Shown here in pieces: positions 37,187-46,429 of a stretch of DNA of 52,462 bases. The notes under the pieces are model-generated. The model worked only from the letters and a program-made list of their open reading frames with translations. It did not search any database and was not told the origin of the DNA. A program made the translations under genes and the position numbers. This stretch comes from Halalkalirubrum salinum. Its GTDB lineage: Archaea; Halobacteriota; Halobacteria; Halobacteriales; Haloferacaceae. The stretch is taken from assembly GCF_005543295.1 (NCBI RefSeq), contig NZ_SRSG01000056.1, positions 1 through 52,462 of the forward strand, given 5' to 3'. Each line of letters opens with the position of its first letter. The first letter of the stretch is position 1.

Positions 37187-37417
37187 TCACCGATTGCGAA
37201 GGCGATCGCGAGCAGCTGCAAATCGGACTGGATCCGTGTCGTCAGTAGCGGCCATGTCGTTTGCTGACTGGAGCTGGGAGTCGATGAGGCGATTCTGCTG
37301 GCGTGACCATTCACGATCGTCGTGGGTCCGAACATACTCAGCCCACCGTTTGATCATTGCACGCCGTTGCTCAGTGTTCTGGCGTTTTTTATCCTCAAAC
37401 TCCTGTGAGTTCAACAT
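37187..37417 (-). CDS. Small helical protein coupled to a nucleotidyltransferase
   Basis: The 76-aa product (MLNSQEFEDKKRQNTEQRRAMI...) is charged and helical, with alternating basic and acidic patches. It is less acidic than most proteins here. Its ATG lies inside the end of the nucleotidyltransferase gene, giving a 23-nt overlap in another frame, so it must be translated by reinitiation. Small partners of this kind occur with minimal nucleotidyltransferase toxins or antitoxins, but I do not recognise the family. Confidence 0.6.
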   Translation of the reverse strand: MLNSQEFEDKKRQNTEQRRAMIKRWAEYVRTHDDREWSRQQNRLIDSQLQSANDMAATDDTDPVRFAAARDRLRNR

Positions 37418-38033
37418 AGTAGTCCTCAACTCCAAGCTCGTTGACGTACATTTCGAGCCGCTCCGTGTTAAATCGTTCCTCGAAGGTCAAATACAGGTGA
37501 AGTGCGTCTTCGAAATCTTTCCCGCTGAGGCTGTCTGAACTGTGTGCAAGGCGGAGTTTGTACGCAATCTGTAGTTCGAGCGGACTGATATCGATCTGTC
37601 CTTCGTCGAATACAACGGTGAGGGGGTTCGAGAGTGCCTCGCGTTCCACATCGTTCGAGACAAACCACAGCTCGAAGTTTGGGAACATTTGTCCGTCTTC
37701 GGCAACTCGGATCCGACTACCGTCACTCAACATCGAATACATCTCATCAAGCGGCATCGCCATGCCCCAGTACCCCTGATTTTTGAGTTCGGTAACCAAC
37801 TGTGCAGTCTCAGTTTGAGAGAGCGACTCTAGAATAACGTCGATATCTTCAGTCGATCGAGATCGTCCAGTAAGGATAGCGACGTATCCACTCACGATAA
37901 CATAGTTCACGTCGCAGACGTCGAGGATCCTGGTGAACTCAAGTACATCTTTGTCAAGCTGTGAAAGCTCCCGTGAAACCGAGAGCGTGTCGTCACTGAG
38001 TTCCATCAGTTCGCTAATATTGCTCACCGGCAC
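37395..38033 (-). CDS. Minimal nucleotidyltransferase-like protein (DUF6036/AbiEii-like)
   Basis: This 212-aa protein carries a Pol-beta-type motif in VIVSGYVAILTGRSRSTEDIDVIL (residues about 45-68), with the DxD pair in TEDIDVI and a glycine-rich lead-in, as in DUF6036/AbiEii nucleotidyltransferases. A third acidic residue may be in FPNFELWF. The C-terminal domain holds a KLRLAHSSDSLSGKDFEDALHLYLTF motif common to this group. AbiEii-like enzymes serve as toxins that modify tRNA, while related ones are antitoxins. The overlapping small gene downstream fits a two-gene stress or defence module. Confidence 0.72.
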   Translation of the reverse strand: MPVSNISELMELSDDTLSVSRELSQLDKDVLEFTRILDVCDVNYVIVSGYVAILTGRSRSTEDIDVILESLSQTETAQLVTELKNQGYWGMAMPLDEMYSMLSDGSRIRVAEDGQMFPNFELWFVSNDVEREALSNPLTVVFDEGQIDISPLELQIAYKLRLAHSSDSLSGKDFEDALHLYLTFEERFNTERLEMYVNELGVEDYYVELTGV

Positions 38034-38075
38034 TAAGTTACCGGGACTAAATGGCGATTCAGCTATGGGAAATTC

Positions 38076-39056
38076 TCAAAGCCAATCGTTGAGTCCGGTC
38101 TGGACCATCGAGGATTCGATCCGCTCGAAGCCGCGTTCGACTTCGCTTGCGTCGATCTCCCAGGTGTCGACGACGTACTCTCTGGCAGCGTCCACGTCTG
38201 GATTCACGTCAGTTCGAATCGTGTAGTCGTCTGTTGTCGGTGGATTGAAGAACAGCTCACGGATGCGATCGGCGTGTGAAATGTGCTCGCCTCGCGCTTC
38301 GAGCACGGCAAACAGATCGCCGTATTGGTGGATCAGTTTGATCGCGGTCTTGGGCCCGACTCCGTGCACTCCCTCGTTGAAATCGGTCCCACAGAGAATC
38401 CCTACATCGACGAGTTGCTCGTAGGTGATGTCGTGGCGATCGAGCGTCGCTTCGAGGTCCATCAGCTCTGGATGGCCCTTGCTCGTAATCCCCCTGAGAG
38501 TTCTGGGTGCGCCGAAAAGCAATGTGTCGTAGTCTTCACTGCCGACGTAGTCGACGTCGCCGATCCGGTTCATGTATGACGCCTGTGCCTCACCCTCCGC
38601 TGGCGCGTCGATGTACGGCACGTCGAGCATCGTCAACAGCTCACGGGTCGTCTCCTGGATCGTCTCGGTGAGCCGCTGGGTCCGCGCCTCAAGGCGAGCG
38701 GCGGCGACGGCGTCGCCACGTTCTCTTGCGGCTTCGAGTTGCTCCTCGGCGTCATGGCGCTGCGCGCGGCGGCGTTCGACCTCGTCGTCTTTGAGCTCTG
38801 TCACCCCGCCGTCGAAAACGAAGATCGGGACGAGTTCGTGTTCGAAGAACTTCGGGAGTCCTTTGATGACGCCAATTAGGTTTGCGACTTCAGTGCCATC
38901 ATTGGTGGTGTAGACTGCGTCATTCGTCCATTTGACTGTCGTCGTGAGGTACCGGTACAGCCAGTTGTGTGCATCCACGGCGACGGTCGAGCCGGTACAC
39001 TCCGCGAACGGGAGTTCCGTGATCGACGCGAGCGATCGAAGGTCCGAATTACCCAT
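38076..39056 (-). CDS. fen: Flap endonuclease FEN1
   Basis: The 326-aa structure-specific nuclease removes 5' flaps in Okazaki fragment processing and base-excision repair. The N and I domains have [15 protein letters not shown] (catalytic D28), [37 protein letters not shown], and [24 protein letters not shown] (metal-binding aspartates and H2TH motif). The last residues QTGLNDWL form a PCNA-interacting PIP box. The ATG at 39056 gives the family N-terminus [10 protein letters not shown]; the longer frame to 39104 is not conserved. Confidence 0.95.
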   Translation of the reverse strand: MGNSDLRSLASITELPFAECTGSTVAVDAHNWLYRYLTTTVKWTNDAVYTTNDGTEVANLIGVIKGLPKFFEHELVPIFVFDGGVTELKDDEVERRRAQRHDAEEQLEAARERGDAVAAARLEARTQRLTETIQETTRELLTMLDVPYIDAPAEGEAQASYMNRIGDVDYVGSEDYDTLLFGAPRTLRGITSKGHPELMDLEATLDRHDITYEQLVDVGILCGTDFNEGVHGVGPKTAIKLIHQYGDLFAVLEARGEHISHADRIRELFFNPPTTDDYTIRTDVNPDVDAAREYVVDTWEIDASEVERGFERIESSMVQTGLNDWL

Positions 39057-39151
39057 ACCCGGTGTTCGGCCGCCGTCGGTTTGAGACTGACCATTGGTGA
39101 TCACCTGCTATCGCCTGCCGTCGTCCGCTGTCATCTGCAGGATACCACCGA

Positions 39152-39775
39152 TCAACCGCTTTGACGCGACGGCGGATCGCTGTGTACCCGCGCGTCGAGG
39201 AACGATCGCTCGGCCGCTGAGAGCCCCTCACGATTCCGGTAGTGGTCGAGTCCCGCTTGGTAGCGCTTGGTGTCCCCCGCTGAGTCAGTTTCATGCGAAT
39301 CAGCAGCGTCGATCGGTCGCTCTAAGACCAGTTCGGCCAATCCGGTGGTCCGGCCGGTAAACGCAAAACCAACCTTGTAGAGCGCCTCGTACGCGAACGG
39401 GTTGTTCACCGCGATCGATGCCCGGTCGAAGTCACGATCCTCTGCCCCCTTGAGCACGTGTTCGACAAGTTTGGGAGCAAGCCCTTGCCCGCGTCGGTCT
39501 CGTCGTACGGTGACGTATCGTAGCCAGAGGGTCTCTGGATCGCGGCGGTCGGGGCTGAACGCGATCGCAGCGAGGATCGAGCGATCGAATACGTCGGAAT
39601 GTATCGTCGACGGAAGCGCTGGAAGATCTCGGGGATACGTCTCTTCGGCCCGCTCATCGCAGATGACGGCCTTTCCGGTCCCCGTCATCACGAACTTGCC
39701 GGCGTAGCTGAAGACGCGGTAATCGAGGCGAACCGTCGGCTCGTCTTCTGGCCACCCGAGCATTCGACACTCCAT
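39152..39775 (-). CDS. GNAT-family N-acetyltransferase
   Basis: The 207-aa protein has the acetyl-CoA-binding motif A in LRYVTVRRDRRGQGLAPKLVEHVL (about residues 85-108), followed by the RASIAVNNPFAYEALYKVGFAFTGR motif B region. After the GNAT fold comes an acidic linker and a short helical tail (AGLDHYRNREGLSAAERSFLD). Acceptor substrate unknown. It is transcribed divergently from a methyltransferase across 85 bp. Confidence 0.85.
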   Translation of the reverse strand: MECRMLGWPEDEPTVRLDYRVFSYAGKFVMTGTGKAVICDERAEETYPRDLPALPSTIHSDVFDRSILAAIAFSPDRRDPETLWLRYVTVRRDRRGQGLAPKLVEHVLKGAEDRDFDRASIAVNNPFAYEALYKVGFAFTGRTTGLAELVLERPIDAADSHETDSAGDTKRYQAGLDHYRNREGLSAAERSFLDARVHSDPPSRQSG

Positions 39776-39860
39776 GAAGTGATGATCGGTTTCGAAGACG
39801 GTGGGTGTTTCGGCTGTACCAGGGAAGTGTGTTTTATTCTTGCTGGTCGAATGCCTGGGT

Positions 39861-40448
39861 ATGTACGGACCCGGCGATGTTCAATTTTTCACGCGGCTGT
39901 CTCGGATCTACGATCTTGTCATGCCCGCTGCGAACGAGGCAGCGATCGACGCGGGCCTCTCGTCCGCGGAACGCCCCGTCAACCGGGTGCTTGACGTTGG
40001 TGGCGGCAGCGGTCGGGCAACGGTTGCCACCGGGCGCACAGACTCTATTGTGGTCGATATCTCCGCCGGGATGCTCTCACGAGCGCAGGCCAGGGGCCTG
40101 GCATGCATCCGCGGGGACGCCCGTCGGCTTCCAATCAGCGATCGGTCGGTTGACGCGGTCCTCATCGTCGACGCCTTTCACCACATGCCTGACGGCGAGG
40201 TCGTCCTTGACGAACTCGTCCGCGTGCTTCGTCCGGGGGGCGTGATCGTCATCAGAGAGTTCGATCCCTCACGGCTTCTCGGACGGACGATCGAACTCAG
40301 CGAACACGCGATCGGCATGCAGTCGACGTTCTACACACCGACCCGGCTGGCGTACGAACTGGCCGAGCGAGGACTCGATGTCTCGACCACCGACAATCGG
40401 CTCGGCTACACAGCTATTGGTGTCCTATCAGTCGACGATTCCCAGTGA
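39861..40448 (+). CDS. Class I SAM-dependent methyltransferase
   Basis: The 195-aa protein has the Rossmann SAM-binding motifs: RVLDVGGGSGRATVAT (motif I, about residues 43-58), IVVDISAGML (motif II), CIRGDARRLP and a UbiE/Methyltransf_11-type VLRPGGVIVIREFDP (motif IV-VI). It resembles the UbiE/COQ5 group but is short. The ATG at 39861 gives MYGPGDVQFFTRLSRIYDLV, a common start among haloarchaeal homologues. Possible targets are quinones or small metabolites. Confidence 0.85.
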   Translation: MYGPGDVQFFTRLSRIYDLVMPAANEAAIDAGLSSAERPVNRVLDVGGGSGRATVATGRTDSIVVDISAGMLSRAQARGLACIRGDARRLPISDRSVDAVLIVDAFHHMPDGEVVLDELVRVLRPGGVIVIREFDPSRLLGRTIELSEHAIGMQSTFYTPTRLAYELAERGLDVSTTDNRLGYTAIGVLSVDDSQ

Positions 40449-40524
40449 TCTCTTTGATTGTCAACATATCACAGGGGCAGACCAGGACCGTTGATATCAT
40501 TATCGCCCGCCCGAACACCCAGGT

Positions 40525-40932
40525 ATGAGCGCGATATCGGAGGCGACTGGGGGGCGCGTTGAGATGGCAGCTCTACCGCTTACGATCGGTGACCTCGCCG
40601 CAATAATTGCAGTGTTGACCTACGGGATGATCGACCACAACACGTTCGTTGACCCGACACACATTCTCATGGTGTATGCCCCGTTCATCATCGGCTGGTT
40701 GATCGCCTTTCCGATTGTTGGTGCGTACTCCGCAGGAGCCGCAGAGTCGGCGAAGGCAGCAATTCCACTCGGTGTTCGATCGTGGGTGGTCGCAGCTGTC
40801 ATCGGGTTCGCCCTGCGATGGACGCCGGTCTTTCCGGGCGGGCTCGCGGGGGCCTTCGTGGCTATCACGTTCGTGTTGGTCGGCGTGTTGATCGGTGTCT
40901 GGCGGTGGCTCTTTTTCAAGATTGTGGGATAG
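40525..40932 (+). CDS. DUF3054 membrane protein
   Basis: The 135-aa protein has four transmembrane helices with the DUF3054 pattern: LPLTIGDLAAIIAVLTYGMIDHN, APFIIGWLIAFPIVGAYS, SWVVAAVIGFALRWTPVFPGG and FVAITFVLVGVLIGVWRWLFF. The family is common in actinobacteria and haloarchaea and has no established function. Starts at ATG 40525; a second ATG at residue 14 (MAALPLTIGD) is an alternative. Confidence 0.85.
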   Translation: MSAISEATGGRVEMAALPLTIGDLAAIIAVLTYGMIDHNTFVDPTHILMVYAPFIIGWLIAFPIVGAYSAGAAESAKAAIPLGVRSWVVAAVIGFALRWTPVFPGGLAGAFVAITFVLVGVLIGVWRWLFFKIVG

Positions 40933-41249
40933 CGACGGAGACGATCTGAGTCGCGAATTCTCACCGAGAGCAGATCTTTGCTAACCTGAGAGGCGGGTCG
41001 ATACGGCTATTTTGTCGTCGGTTACTGGACCAAGAAAATATCACTATTACTAATTTTTTCGTGAGGTGAATGCAAAAAACAAACCCGACGAATCAGCAAT
41101 TTCAAAACCCCCGAAAACAACTACTTTAGAATCTCTAGCGTATGTTTATATCCATAACTTATGAGAATTATATTGCATAGTTCTTTCAATGGGCTCCGTG
41201 AACCACGGGAAACAATTATATACCCACTGTACATACCATGTGCTGTATT
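40933..41249. other. AT-rich intergenic stretch, no gene seen
   Basis: This gap is AT-rich (notably about 41030-41180) with only short, unnatural frames on either strand. A TATA-like AATTATATACC at 41213-41223 sits about 27 nt before the ATG of the next gene and is a good core promoter candidate. Nothing else was recognised. Confidence 0.5.
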
Positions 41250-41477
41250 ATGACTGGATACTACGACTACGTACTCGGGCTCATTCCCGTATCGCTGATC
41301 GGAATACCTGCTTTGCTCAGCGTGATTGGCTTGCCATTGACGGCGGCCGTGCCCCTCGGTGCGACAGCGGCGATCGGGATCATCGCCCACGCCGTGTTCG
41401 TCAATGTTCCAGTCGACCCACAAGCGACAGAGTCCACCGCTCGGCCTCCCAGTCAGAACAGCATAAACGCCGACTGA
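41250..41477 (+). CDS. 75-aa membrane protein
   Basis: This small protein has two hydrophobic helices (about residues 6-28 and 32-52) followed by a polar tail rich in S, P, Q and N. The ATG at 41250 (MTGYYDYVLGLIPVSLIGIP) is the likely start; one at 41238 would add four residues. The TATA-like AATTATATACC about 27 nt upstream fits a leaderless message. It lies 41 nt before the ornithine cyclodeaminase family gene, on the same strand. Function unknown. Confidence 0.72.
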   Translation: MTGYYDYVLGLIPVSLIGIPALLSVIGLPLTAAVPLGATAAIGIIAHAVFVNVPVDPQATESTARPPSQNSINAD

Positions 41478-41518
41478 TTGCGGTCGATTTTTTGTAGCAC
41501 ACGCCCGTTTCGGGTGAT

Positions 41519-42517
41519 ATGACCGACACACTGTTCTTACGAAGCGATGAGCTCGATGGGCTTGCAACACCCGCAGAGTACGTTGACGCGGTCCGATCGG
41601 GCTACAGAGAGTACGGTGAGGGCGCTCCTGCCGAGCCCCGGACAAAACTCGTCAACCGTGATCCGGCGGGGATGTTGACGACATATGCCGCAATCCTCCC
41701 AGAGACTGGCGCGATGGGCGGCTACACGTACAGCGCGGGGTTCGGTGCACGGGATGCGTGGTTCATGACGCCGCTTTTCGACGCTGAATCCGGTGAGCCG
41801 ATTGCGCTGTTGGACGGTGCGAGCATGAATCCCTACAAGACCGGCGCAGCTGGTGGCGTCGGCGTTGATGCACTGGCCCGCGAGGACGCGACTGTTGCCG
41901 GAATCATTGGCAGCGGCGCACAGGCGCGCGGACAGCTGAAAGCGATCGCAGCCGTCCGAGATCTGCAAGTGGTTCGGGTGTTCTCACCCACGCGCGAACA
42001 TCGCGAAGCGTTCGCCACCGACCTATCCGCGGAGTTGAACCTGGACGTTCAGGCAGTCGATTCCAGCGCCGAAGCCGCGGGGGGTGCTGATATCGTCGTA
42101 ACCGCGACAAACGCCTCGAGCCCAGTGATCGACCGCGATACGATCGATCCGGGAACTCACATCACCGCAATGGGACAGTACAATCCGAACAAACACGAAC
42201 TCGACGCCGAGACGATCGCCGACAGCGTCTACGTCCCCGACATCGCCGCCAGAGCGACGAAAGATGCCGGTTCGTTCATCAACGCGATCGATGCAGGCCT
42301 CGTCGATGAGGGTCACATCCACGGCGACCTTGGGGATGTACTCGCCGGAGCGGCCCCAGGGCGACAGTCTGACGAGGAGATCACCGTGTTCGACAGCGGT
42401 GGAACCGGGATCGAGACCGTGGCGGCGGCCTACATGCTGTACCAGAAGGCGATCGACGCTGGGCTCGGGACAACGATCGATTTCGCGCCGGCAAGCGAGG
42501 CACTCACCGGACAGTAA
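41519..42517 (+). CDS. Ornithine cyclodeaminase / archaeal alanine dehydrogenase family enzyme
   Basis: The 332-aa NAD-dependent enzyme has EPRTKLVNRDPAGMLTTYAAILPETGAMGGYTY (substrate arginine and lysine), LLDGASMNPYKTGAAGGVGVDAL, the Rossmann loop GIIGSGAQARGQLKAIAAVRDL, and GTGIETVAAAYMLYQKA. The family contains ornithine cyclodeaminases and an archaeal type of alanine dehydrogenase, and sequence alone does not separate the two. Its last codons are part of a 33-bp tandem duplication that continues beyond the stop. Confidence 0.9.
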   Translation: MTDTLFLRSDELDGLATPAEYVDAVRSGYREYGEGAPAEPRTKLVNRDPAGMLTTYAAILPETGAMGGYTYSAGFGARDAWFMTPLFDAESGEPIALLDGASMNPYKTGAAGGVGVDALAREDATVAGIIGSGAQARGQLKAIAAVRDLQVVRVFSPTREHREAFATDLSAELNLDVQAVDSSAEAAGGADIVVTATNASSPVIDRDTIDPGTHITAMGQYNPNKHELDAETIADSVYVPDIAARATKDAGSFINAIDAGLVDEGHIHGDLGDVLAGAAPGRQSDEEITVFDSGGTGIETVAAAYMLYQKAIDAGLGTTIDFAPASEALTGQ

Positions 42518-42562
42518 CAGCGGTTTCTCACTCGCTTCACCGGACAGTAACAGCGGTTTCTC
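42504..42562. repeat. 33-bp tandem duplication over a stop codon
   Basis: A 26-nt sequence (42504-42529) covering the last codons of the cyclodeaminase-family gene, its TAA stop and the start of the 3' region is repeated exactly at 42537-42562, with a period of 33 bp. The second copy is downstream of the stop and untranslated. It looks like a recent slippage or a repair duplication. Confidence 0.85.
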
Positions 42563-42616
42563 GCGTACTTTCGGTAGCCGGTGTTAAGCCACTGAAGCAT
42601 CAAGATTACTCAGGCG

Positions 42617-43963
42617 ATGGGATCGAGCCACCTCCCCGGCGTAGACGGCGACGACAACGGTCGCGATCGGATCGTCTTCCACGTCGACATGGACTGTTTT
42701 TACGCCTCCTGCGAGCGGCTTCGCGAACCCGAACTGCGCGGCGCACCGGTGGTGGTCGGGATGGGCTACGAGGCTGGCGAGTCTCATGGCGCGGTTGCAA
42801 CGGCGAGCTACGAGGCCCGCGAACACGGGATCGAAAGCGCACAGCCGATCGGTCAGGCGCTTGACGCATTACCGCGAATCGGTTCGACCCCACCTGATCA
42901 CGACGGCCCAGTGGGTCACTACCGACCAGTTGATCTAGATTTCTACAAAGATGTCGCTGGAAGTGTCAAATCGATTCTCCACGAGTGTGCAGAGACCGTC
43001 CGCGAGGTGAGCATCGACGAGGCGTACCTCGACGTCACCGATCGAACGGGATGGACGAAAGCCTCTGACGGCCGTCCCCTCGCTGAGGGATACGCCAGAT
43101 ACGTCAAAGACCGAATCGATCGGGAAGTTGGCGTCACGGCGAGTATCGGCGTAGCGCCCGATATGGCAACCGCAAAGATCGCCAGTGATTACGACAAGCC
43201 TGATGGGCTCACTGTTGTCGCACCTGGGACCGTCCGATCGTTCCTCGAACCGATCCCGATCGACGAACTCCACGGCGTCGGCCCCGTCACCGCGGACGAA
43301 CTCCGGTCAATGGGGATCGAAACCGCAGGTGACCTCGCCACAGCCGACCGCGATACGCTGGTCGAACGGTTTGGCTCACGGGGCGGTGAACTGTACGATC
43401 GCGCCCGCGGCGAGGACGACAGAGCGGTGACACCGACGGGAGATCCGAAGAGCCTCTCGCGAGAATCGGCGTTTACGCAGGCAACCGAGGAGGCTGAGGC
43501 GATCAAATCGAAGGTGAAAGCGTTGGCTGCAGATGTCGCCGAGCGAGCCCGCGAGCGTGGGGCACTGTATCGGACAATCGGGATCAAAGTCGTGAGGCCA
43601 CCCTTCGACGTGAATACTCGGGCACAATCGCTCTCAGGGCCTGTCGATGCGCCCGACCTCGTCGAGAAGGTCGCGCTCGATCTCTGCGCGGAGTTCGAGG
43701 GCGATCGGGTGCGAAAGCTTGGAGTTCGCGTCTCGAATCTCGATTTCGATGGGAGTGATCAAGCGACGCTGACCGGCTATGAAACCACGACAGATGAGCG
43801 CGATCGCCCCACTCAAAATGGCCAACCCGATCGACCAGAGGGCGAACGCATCGTTGATTGGATCGACACCGATGAACGGCCGATCGATGACACCCGCTCA
43901 ACGGCAGAGGGAAGACCGACCGGGCAGCGATCGCTATCGGAGTTCGCTGATTCTGATCGGTGA
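42617..43963 (+). CDS. dinB: DNA polymerase IV (Y family)
   Basis: The 448-aa translesion polymerase has FHVDMDCFYASCERL (metal-binding aspartates D24 and D26), the REVSIDEAYLDVT block with the second acidic pair near residue 136, a helix-hairpin-helix region (IPIDELHGVGPVTADELRSMGI), and a little-finger domain with VKALAADVAERARERGALYRTIGIKV. The polar C-terminal tail ends in QRSLSEFADSDR, a probable PIP box for PCNA. The N-terminus has about 17 extra residues, with no obvious role, before the family start. Confidence 0.95.
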   Translation: MGSSHLPGVDGDDNGRDRIVFHVDMDCFYASCERLREPELRGAPVVVGMGYEAGESHGAVATASYEAREHGIESAQPIGQALDALPRIGSTPPDHDGPVGHYRPVDLDFYKDVAGSVKSILHECAETVREVSIDEAYLDVTDRTGWTKASDGRPLAEGYARYVKDRIDREVGVTASIGVAPDMATAKIASDYDKPDGLTVVAPGTVRSFLEPIPIDELHGVGPVTADELRSMGIETAGDLATADRDTLVERFGSRGGELYDRARGEDDRAVTPTGDPKSLSRESAFTQATEEAEAIKSKVKALAADVAERARERGALYRTIGIKVVRPPFDVNTRAQSLSGPVDAPDLVEKVALDLCAEFEGDRVRKLGVRVSNLDFDGSDQATLTGYETTTDERDRPTQNGQPDRPEGERIVDWIDTDERPIDDTRSTAEGRPTGQRSLSEFADSDR

Positions 43964-44060
43964 GCTGACGTCGAGTGAGTGGTCGATCAGGCGATACGCT
44001 GAGGCACGCGATCGAATGTCTGACGCAATACTATGTACGTAGAGCGACAGTATGTACCTA

Positions 44061-45836
44061 ATGAGCGATACCAAACACATCACTGTCGCGGACGTGAGCG
44101 CCGGTCCCGGCGGGACGAACGAGATTGAGCCGGATACACAAGTCGAACTGCCGGTCGTTGACATCCTCACCGGCCGTGGGTTCGTTACGGGGAAATCGGG
44201 ATCCGGGAAGTCAAACACGGCCTCGGTGGTCATGGAGAATCTCTTGGATAACAACTTCCCTGTACTTGTGGTAGACTCGGACGGCGAGTACTACGGGCTC
44301 AAAGAGGAGTACGAGATCCTCCACGTTGGCGCGGATGAGGAGTGTGATATCCAGGTGAACCCTGAGCACGCCGAGAAGATCGCCTCACTGGCCCTCGAAC
44401 AGAATGTGCCGATCATTCTCGACGTGTCCGGCTACCTCGACGACGCGGACGCTCAAGAACTCATTCTTGAGACCTCGAGGCATCTCTTTGCGAAAGAAAA
44501 GAAGCTCAAGAAGCCGTTCTTGCTCGTGATCGAAGAGTGCCACGAGTACATCCCCGAGAAAGGCGGAATGGGTGAGGCCGGCAAGATGCTCATTAAGATC
44601 GGCAAGCGCGGGAGAAAACACGGTCTTGGTATCCTCGGCATCAGCCAGCGGCCCGCAGACGTCAAAAAAGACTTTATTACGCAGTGTGACTGGCTCGTCT
44701 GGCATCGGCTGACCTGGCGAAACGACACAAAAGTCGTTGGGCGGATCCTCGGTAACGAGTACGCGAACGCAGTCGAAGATCTCGGTGACGGAGAGGGCTT
44801 TCTGGTCACAGATTGGTCTGAATCGATCCGACGGGTCCAATTCCACAGAAAGCGAACCTTCGATGCGGGTGCGACGCCCGGCCTCGAGGACTTCGAGCGC
44901 CCAGAGCTCAAATCTGTCAGTGGAAATCTCGTCTCAGAACTAGAGGAGATATCTGACGAGAAACAGCGACGTGAAAGCGAGATCGCCGACCTGCGCCAAC
45001 AGCTCGATAAAAAAGACGCCAGGATCCAACAACTCGAGCAGGAACTCGAAGAGGCAAAGGATCTCAGCCAGATGGCCGACAAGTTTGCTCAGGCGCTTTT
45101 GAGCCGATCGGAGGCCTCCTACCGCGGTGGAAGCGGCCAAACGCCGGCACACGACGACGCACAATCTGATCTTTACGAGTATGAAGCCGGCGAGCGCGAT
45201 CATTCAGATCCGACTGAGCCTACGGCGGCCGACGATGGGTGGGACGACGACGCTGTCGCCGCGTGGGTCGGCGAACCTCCGAACGAATCCACCTCTGCGG
45301 CACGTGAAACGAACGGAATCACTGCGGCGGATCCCGCGTCTCCGGACGCACCCGACGACGACATCGCCGCACTGGCACAGTTAGGGACTGTCTCGAAAGA
45401 CGATATCACAGAGGACGCGTTGGAGTTCGCCGAAGCCGTCGAGCTCGGAACCCGGCGGGCGGTGATCGACGAACTGTGCGATCGTATTGAATCGCTCCCC
45501 GAGCCGAGTCTTGACGTTCTTCGACACTACCGAATCGAAGGAACGAGCGATCCGCTGACTGCGCACATCGAAACGGGTGGCGACGCCGACCAGCAGTTCG
45601 CCTACAGCCGTCATCGGCCACTCAGACAGGCTGGTGTTGTTCAACACATCGGTCACGGAGAATATCAGTATGCGGTTCCGGATCTCATCGACGAGGCCTA
45701 CGCCCATCAACTCGGACCCGACGAGGTCGACGAGATGGTCGCAGCGATCGAGTCGACGTTCGTCGATTCAGTCGAAGACCCTCGGACACCGCGGCCCGCC
45801 CGCGGCGATCGTGGCTTCGTCTTTGAGATGGAGTGA
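44061..45836 (+). CDS. HerA-like DNA-pumping ATPase
   Basis: The 591-aa protein begins with an about 35-residue HAS-like beta segment, then Walker A GKSGSGKS at 44-51 and Walker B LLVIEECHEY near 155. A GISQRPADVKKDFITQCDWLVW sensor and the arginine-finger region RNDTKVVGRIL follow, all as in the HerA/FtsK superfamily (DUF87). A coiled coil runs about 285-345, then a long acidic linker, then a C-terminal globular domain from about residue 430 with LDVLRHYRIEGTSD, absent from classical HerA. No nurA nuclease gene is adjacent, so it may work alone. The ATG at 44061 is preferred to 44052. Confidence 0.85.
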   Translation: MSDTKHITVADVSAGPGGTNEIEPDTQVELPVVDILTGRGFVTGKSGSGKSNTASVVMENLLDNNFPVLVVDSDGEYYGLKEEYEILHVGADEECDIQVNPEHAEKIASLALEQNVPIILDVSGYLDDADAQELILETSRHLFAKEKKLKKPFLLVIEECHEYIPEKGGMGEAGKMLIKIGKRGRKHGLGILGISQRPADVKKDFITQCDWLVWHRLTWRNDTKVVGRILGNEYANAVEDLGDGEGFLVTDWSESIRRVQFHRKRTFDAGATPGLEDFERPELKSVSGNLVSELEEISDEKQRRESEIADLRQQLDKKDARIQQLEQELEEAKDLSQMADKFAQALLSRSEASYRGGSGQTPAHDDAQSDLYEYEAGERDHSDPTEPTAADDGWDDDAVAAWVGEPPNESTSAARETNGITAADPASPDAPDDDIAALAQLGTVSKDDITEDALEFAEAVELGTRRAVIDELCDRIESLPEPSLDVLRHYRIEGTSDPLTAHIETGGDADQQFAYSRHRPLRQAGVVQHIGHGEYQYAVPDLIDEAYAHQLGPDEVDEMVAAIESTFVDSVEDPRTPRPARGDRGFVFEME

Positions 45837-45913
45837 GTATTTCAGTCCTCGGAAATGGGGGTGATTTTCGTAACTTTGGCTTCCCGGTGTTACTGGGGAA
45901 GGTATGAATCAGG

Positions 45914-45934
45914 GTCAGATTACCGAGTACTGAT
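45914..45934 (+). repeat. Left copy of a direct repeat bracketing the accessory segment
   Basis: A 21-nt sequence ending in TACCGAGTACTGAT is found again at 48719-48739 with two mismatches. The last 14 bases are identical. It stands just before the toxin-antitoxin-like pair, and the other copy is just before the second IS element, so the pair brackets about 2.8 kb. Confidence 0.7.
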
Positions 45935-45952
45935 ACACCGTACTGAGCGCGG

Positions 45953-46429
45953 TCAGGGTTGGTTCGTTCCGGTGTTAATGTTTGTCATCGACCCCTCGTC
46001 AAGTGCCTGTCGCCATAAGAGGTGAATTGACCGGGCAACGATGTCAACTGAGCGTTCCCTGAGACACGATGCCTCTACGTGTGTATCCGCGCTTGACGCG
46101 TCTGGTGGCGGGTGGAAGTGTCGGTCGTCGGGCGGTGCTGAAAAGTCGTGAGGGTGGATATCCCACCGGAGATCGCGCCCGGACGTATCCGAGTAGTGGA
46201 TGTTGTAGTCGTCCACCGTCGTCCATCGAACCGTGAATATAGTTGTATCTGCCTCCCCGATGCCGTACGAGATCGTGAGTCGGAGTTCTCGGGGGTTGAG
46301 TCGGTCATCGATTGCGCCTGAGGCCATCGGTTCGATAGCGGTGAACGCATCTCGAAATGCATCGAGTTTCGTCACGTCGACAGTGCCTCGAAGCGCGTGA
46401 GAGTCACCGTCTTCACTGTCGAAGTGCAT
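45953..46429 (-). CDS. TumE-like protein, putative toxin partner
   Basis: The 158-aa protein has the character of the TumE/DUF6516-like group found next to small winged-helix regulators: a central SYGIGEADTTIFTVRWTTVDDYNIHYSD strand region, then RWDIHPHDFSAPPDDRHFHPPP, and a C-terminal VDIVARSIHLLWRQALDEG helix. The ATG overlaps the upstream regulator stop by one nucleotide, so the two are co-translated. A toxin role is inferred from gene pairing, not from catalytic residues that I can name. Confidence 0.68.
   Translation of the reverse strand: MHFDSEDGDSHALRGTVDVTKLDAFRDAFTAIEPMASGAIDDRLNPRELRLTISYGIGEADTTIFTVRWTTVDDYNIHYSDTSGRDLRWDIHPHDFSAPPDDRHFHPPPDASSADTHVEASCLRERSVDIVARSIHLLWRQALDEGSMTNINTGTNQP

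Noticed and set aside
42264-42587. Plus-strand frame ending in repeated SPDSNSGFS
   Set aside because: It is an out-of-frame reading of the cyclodeaminase-family gene and its 33-bp duplication.
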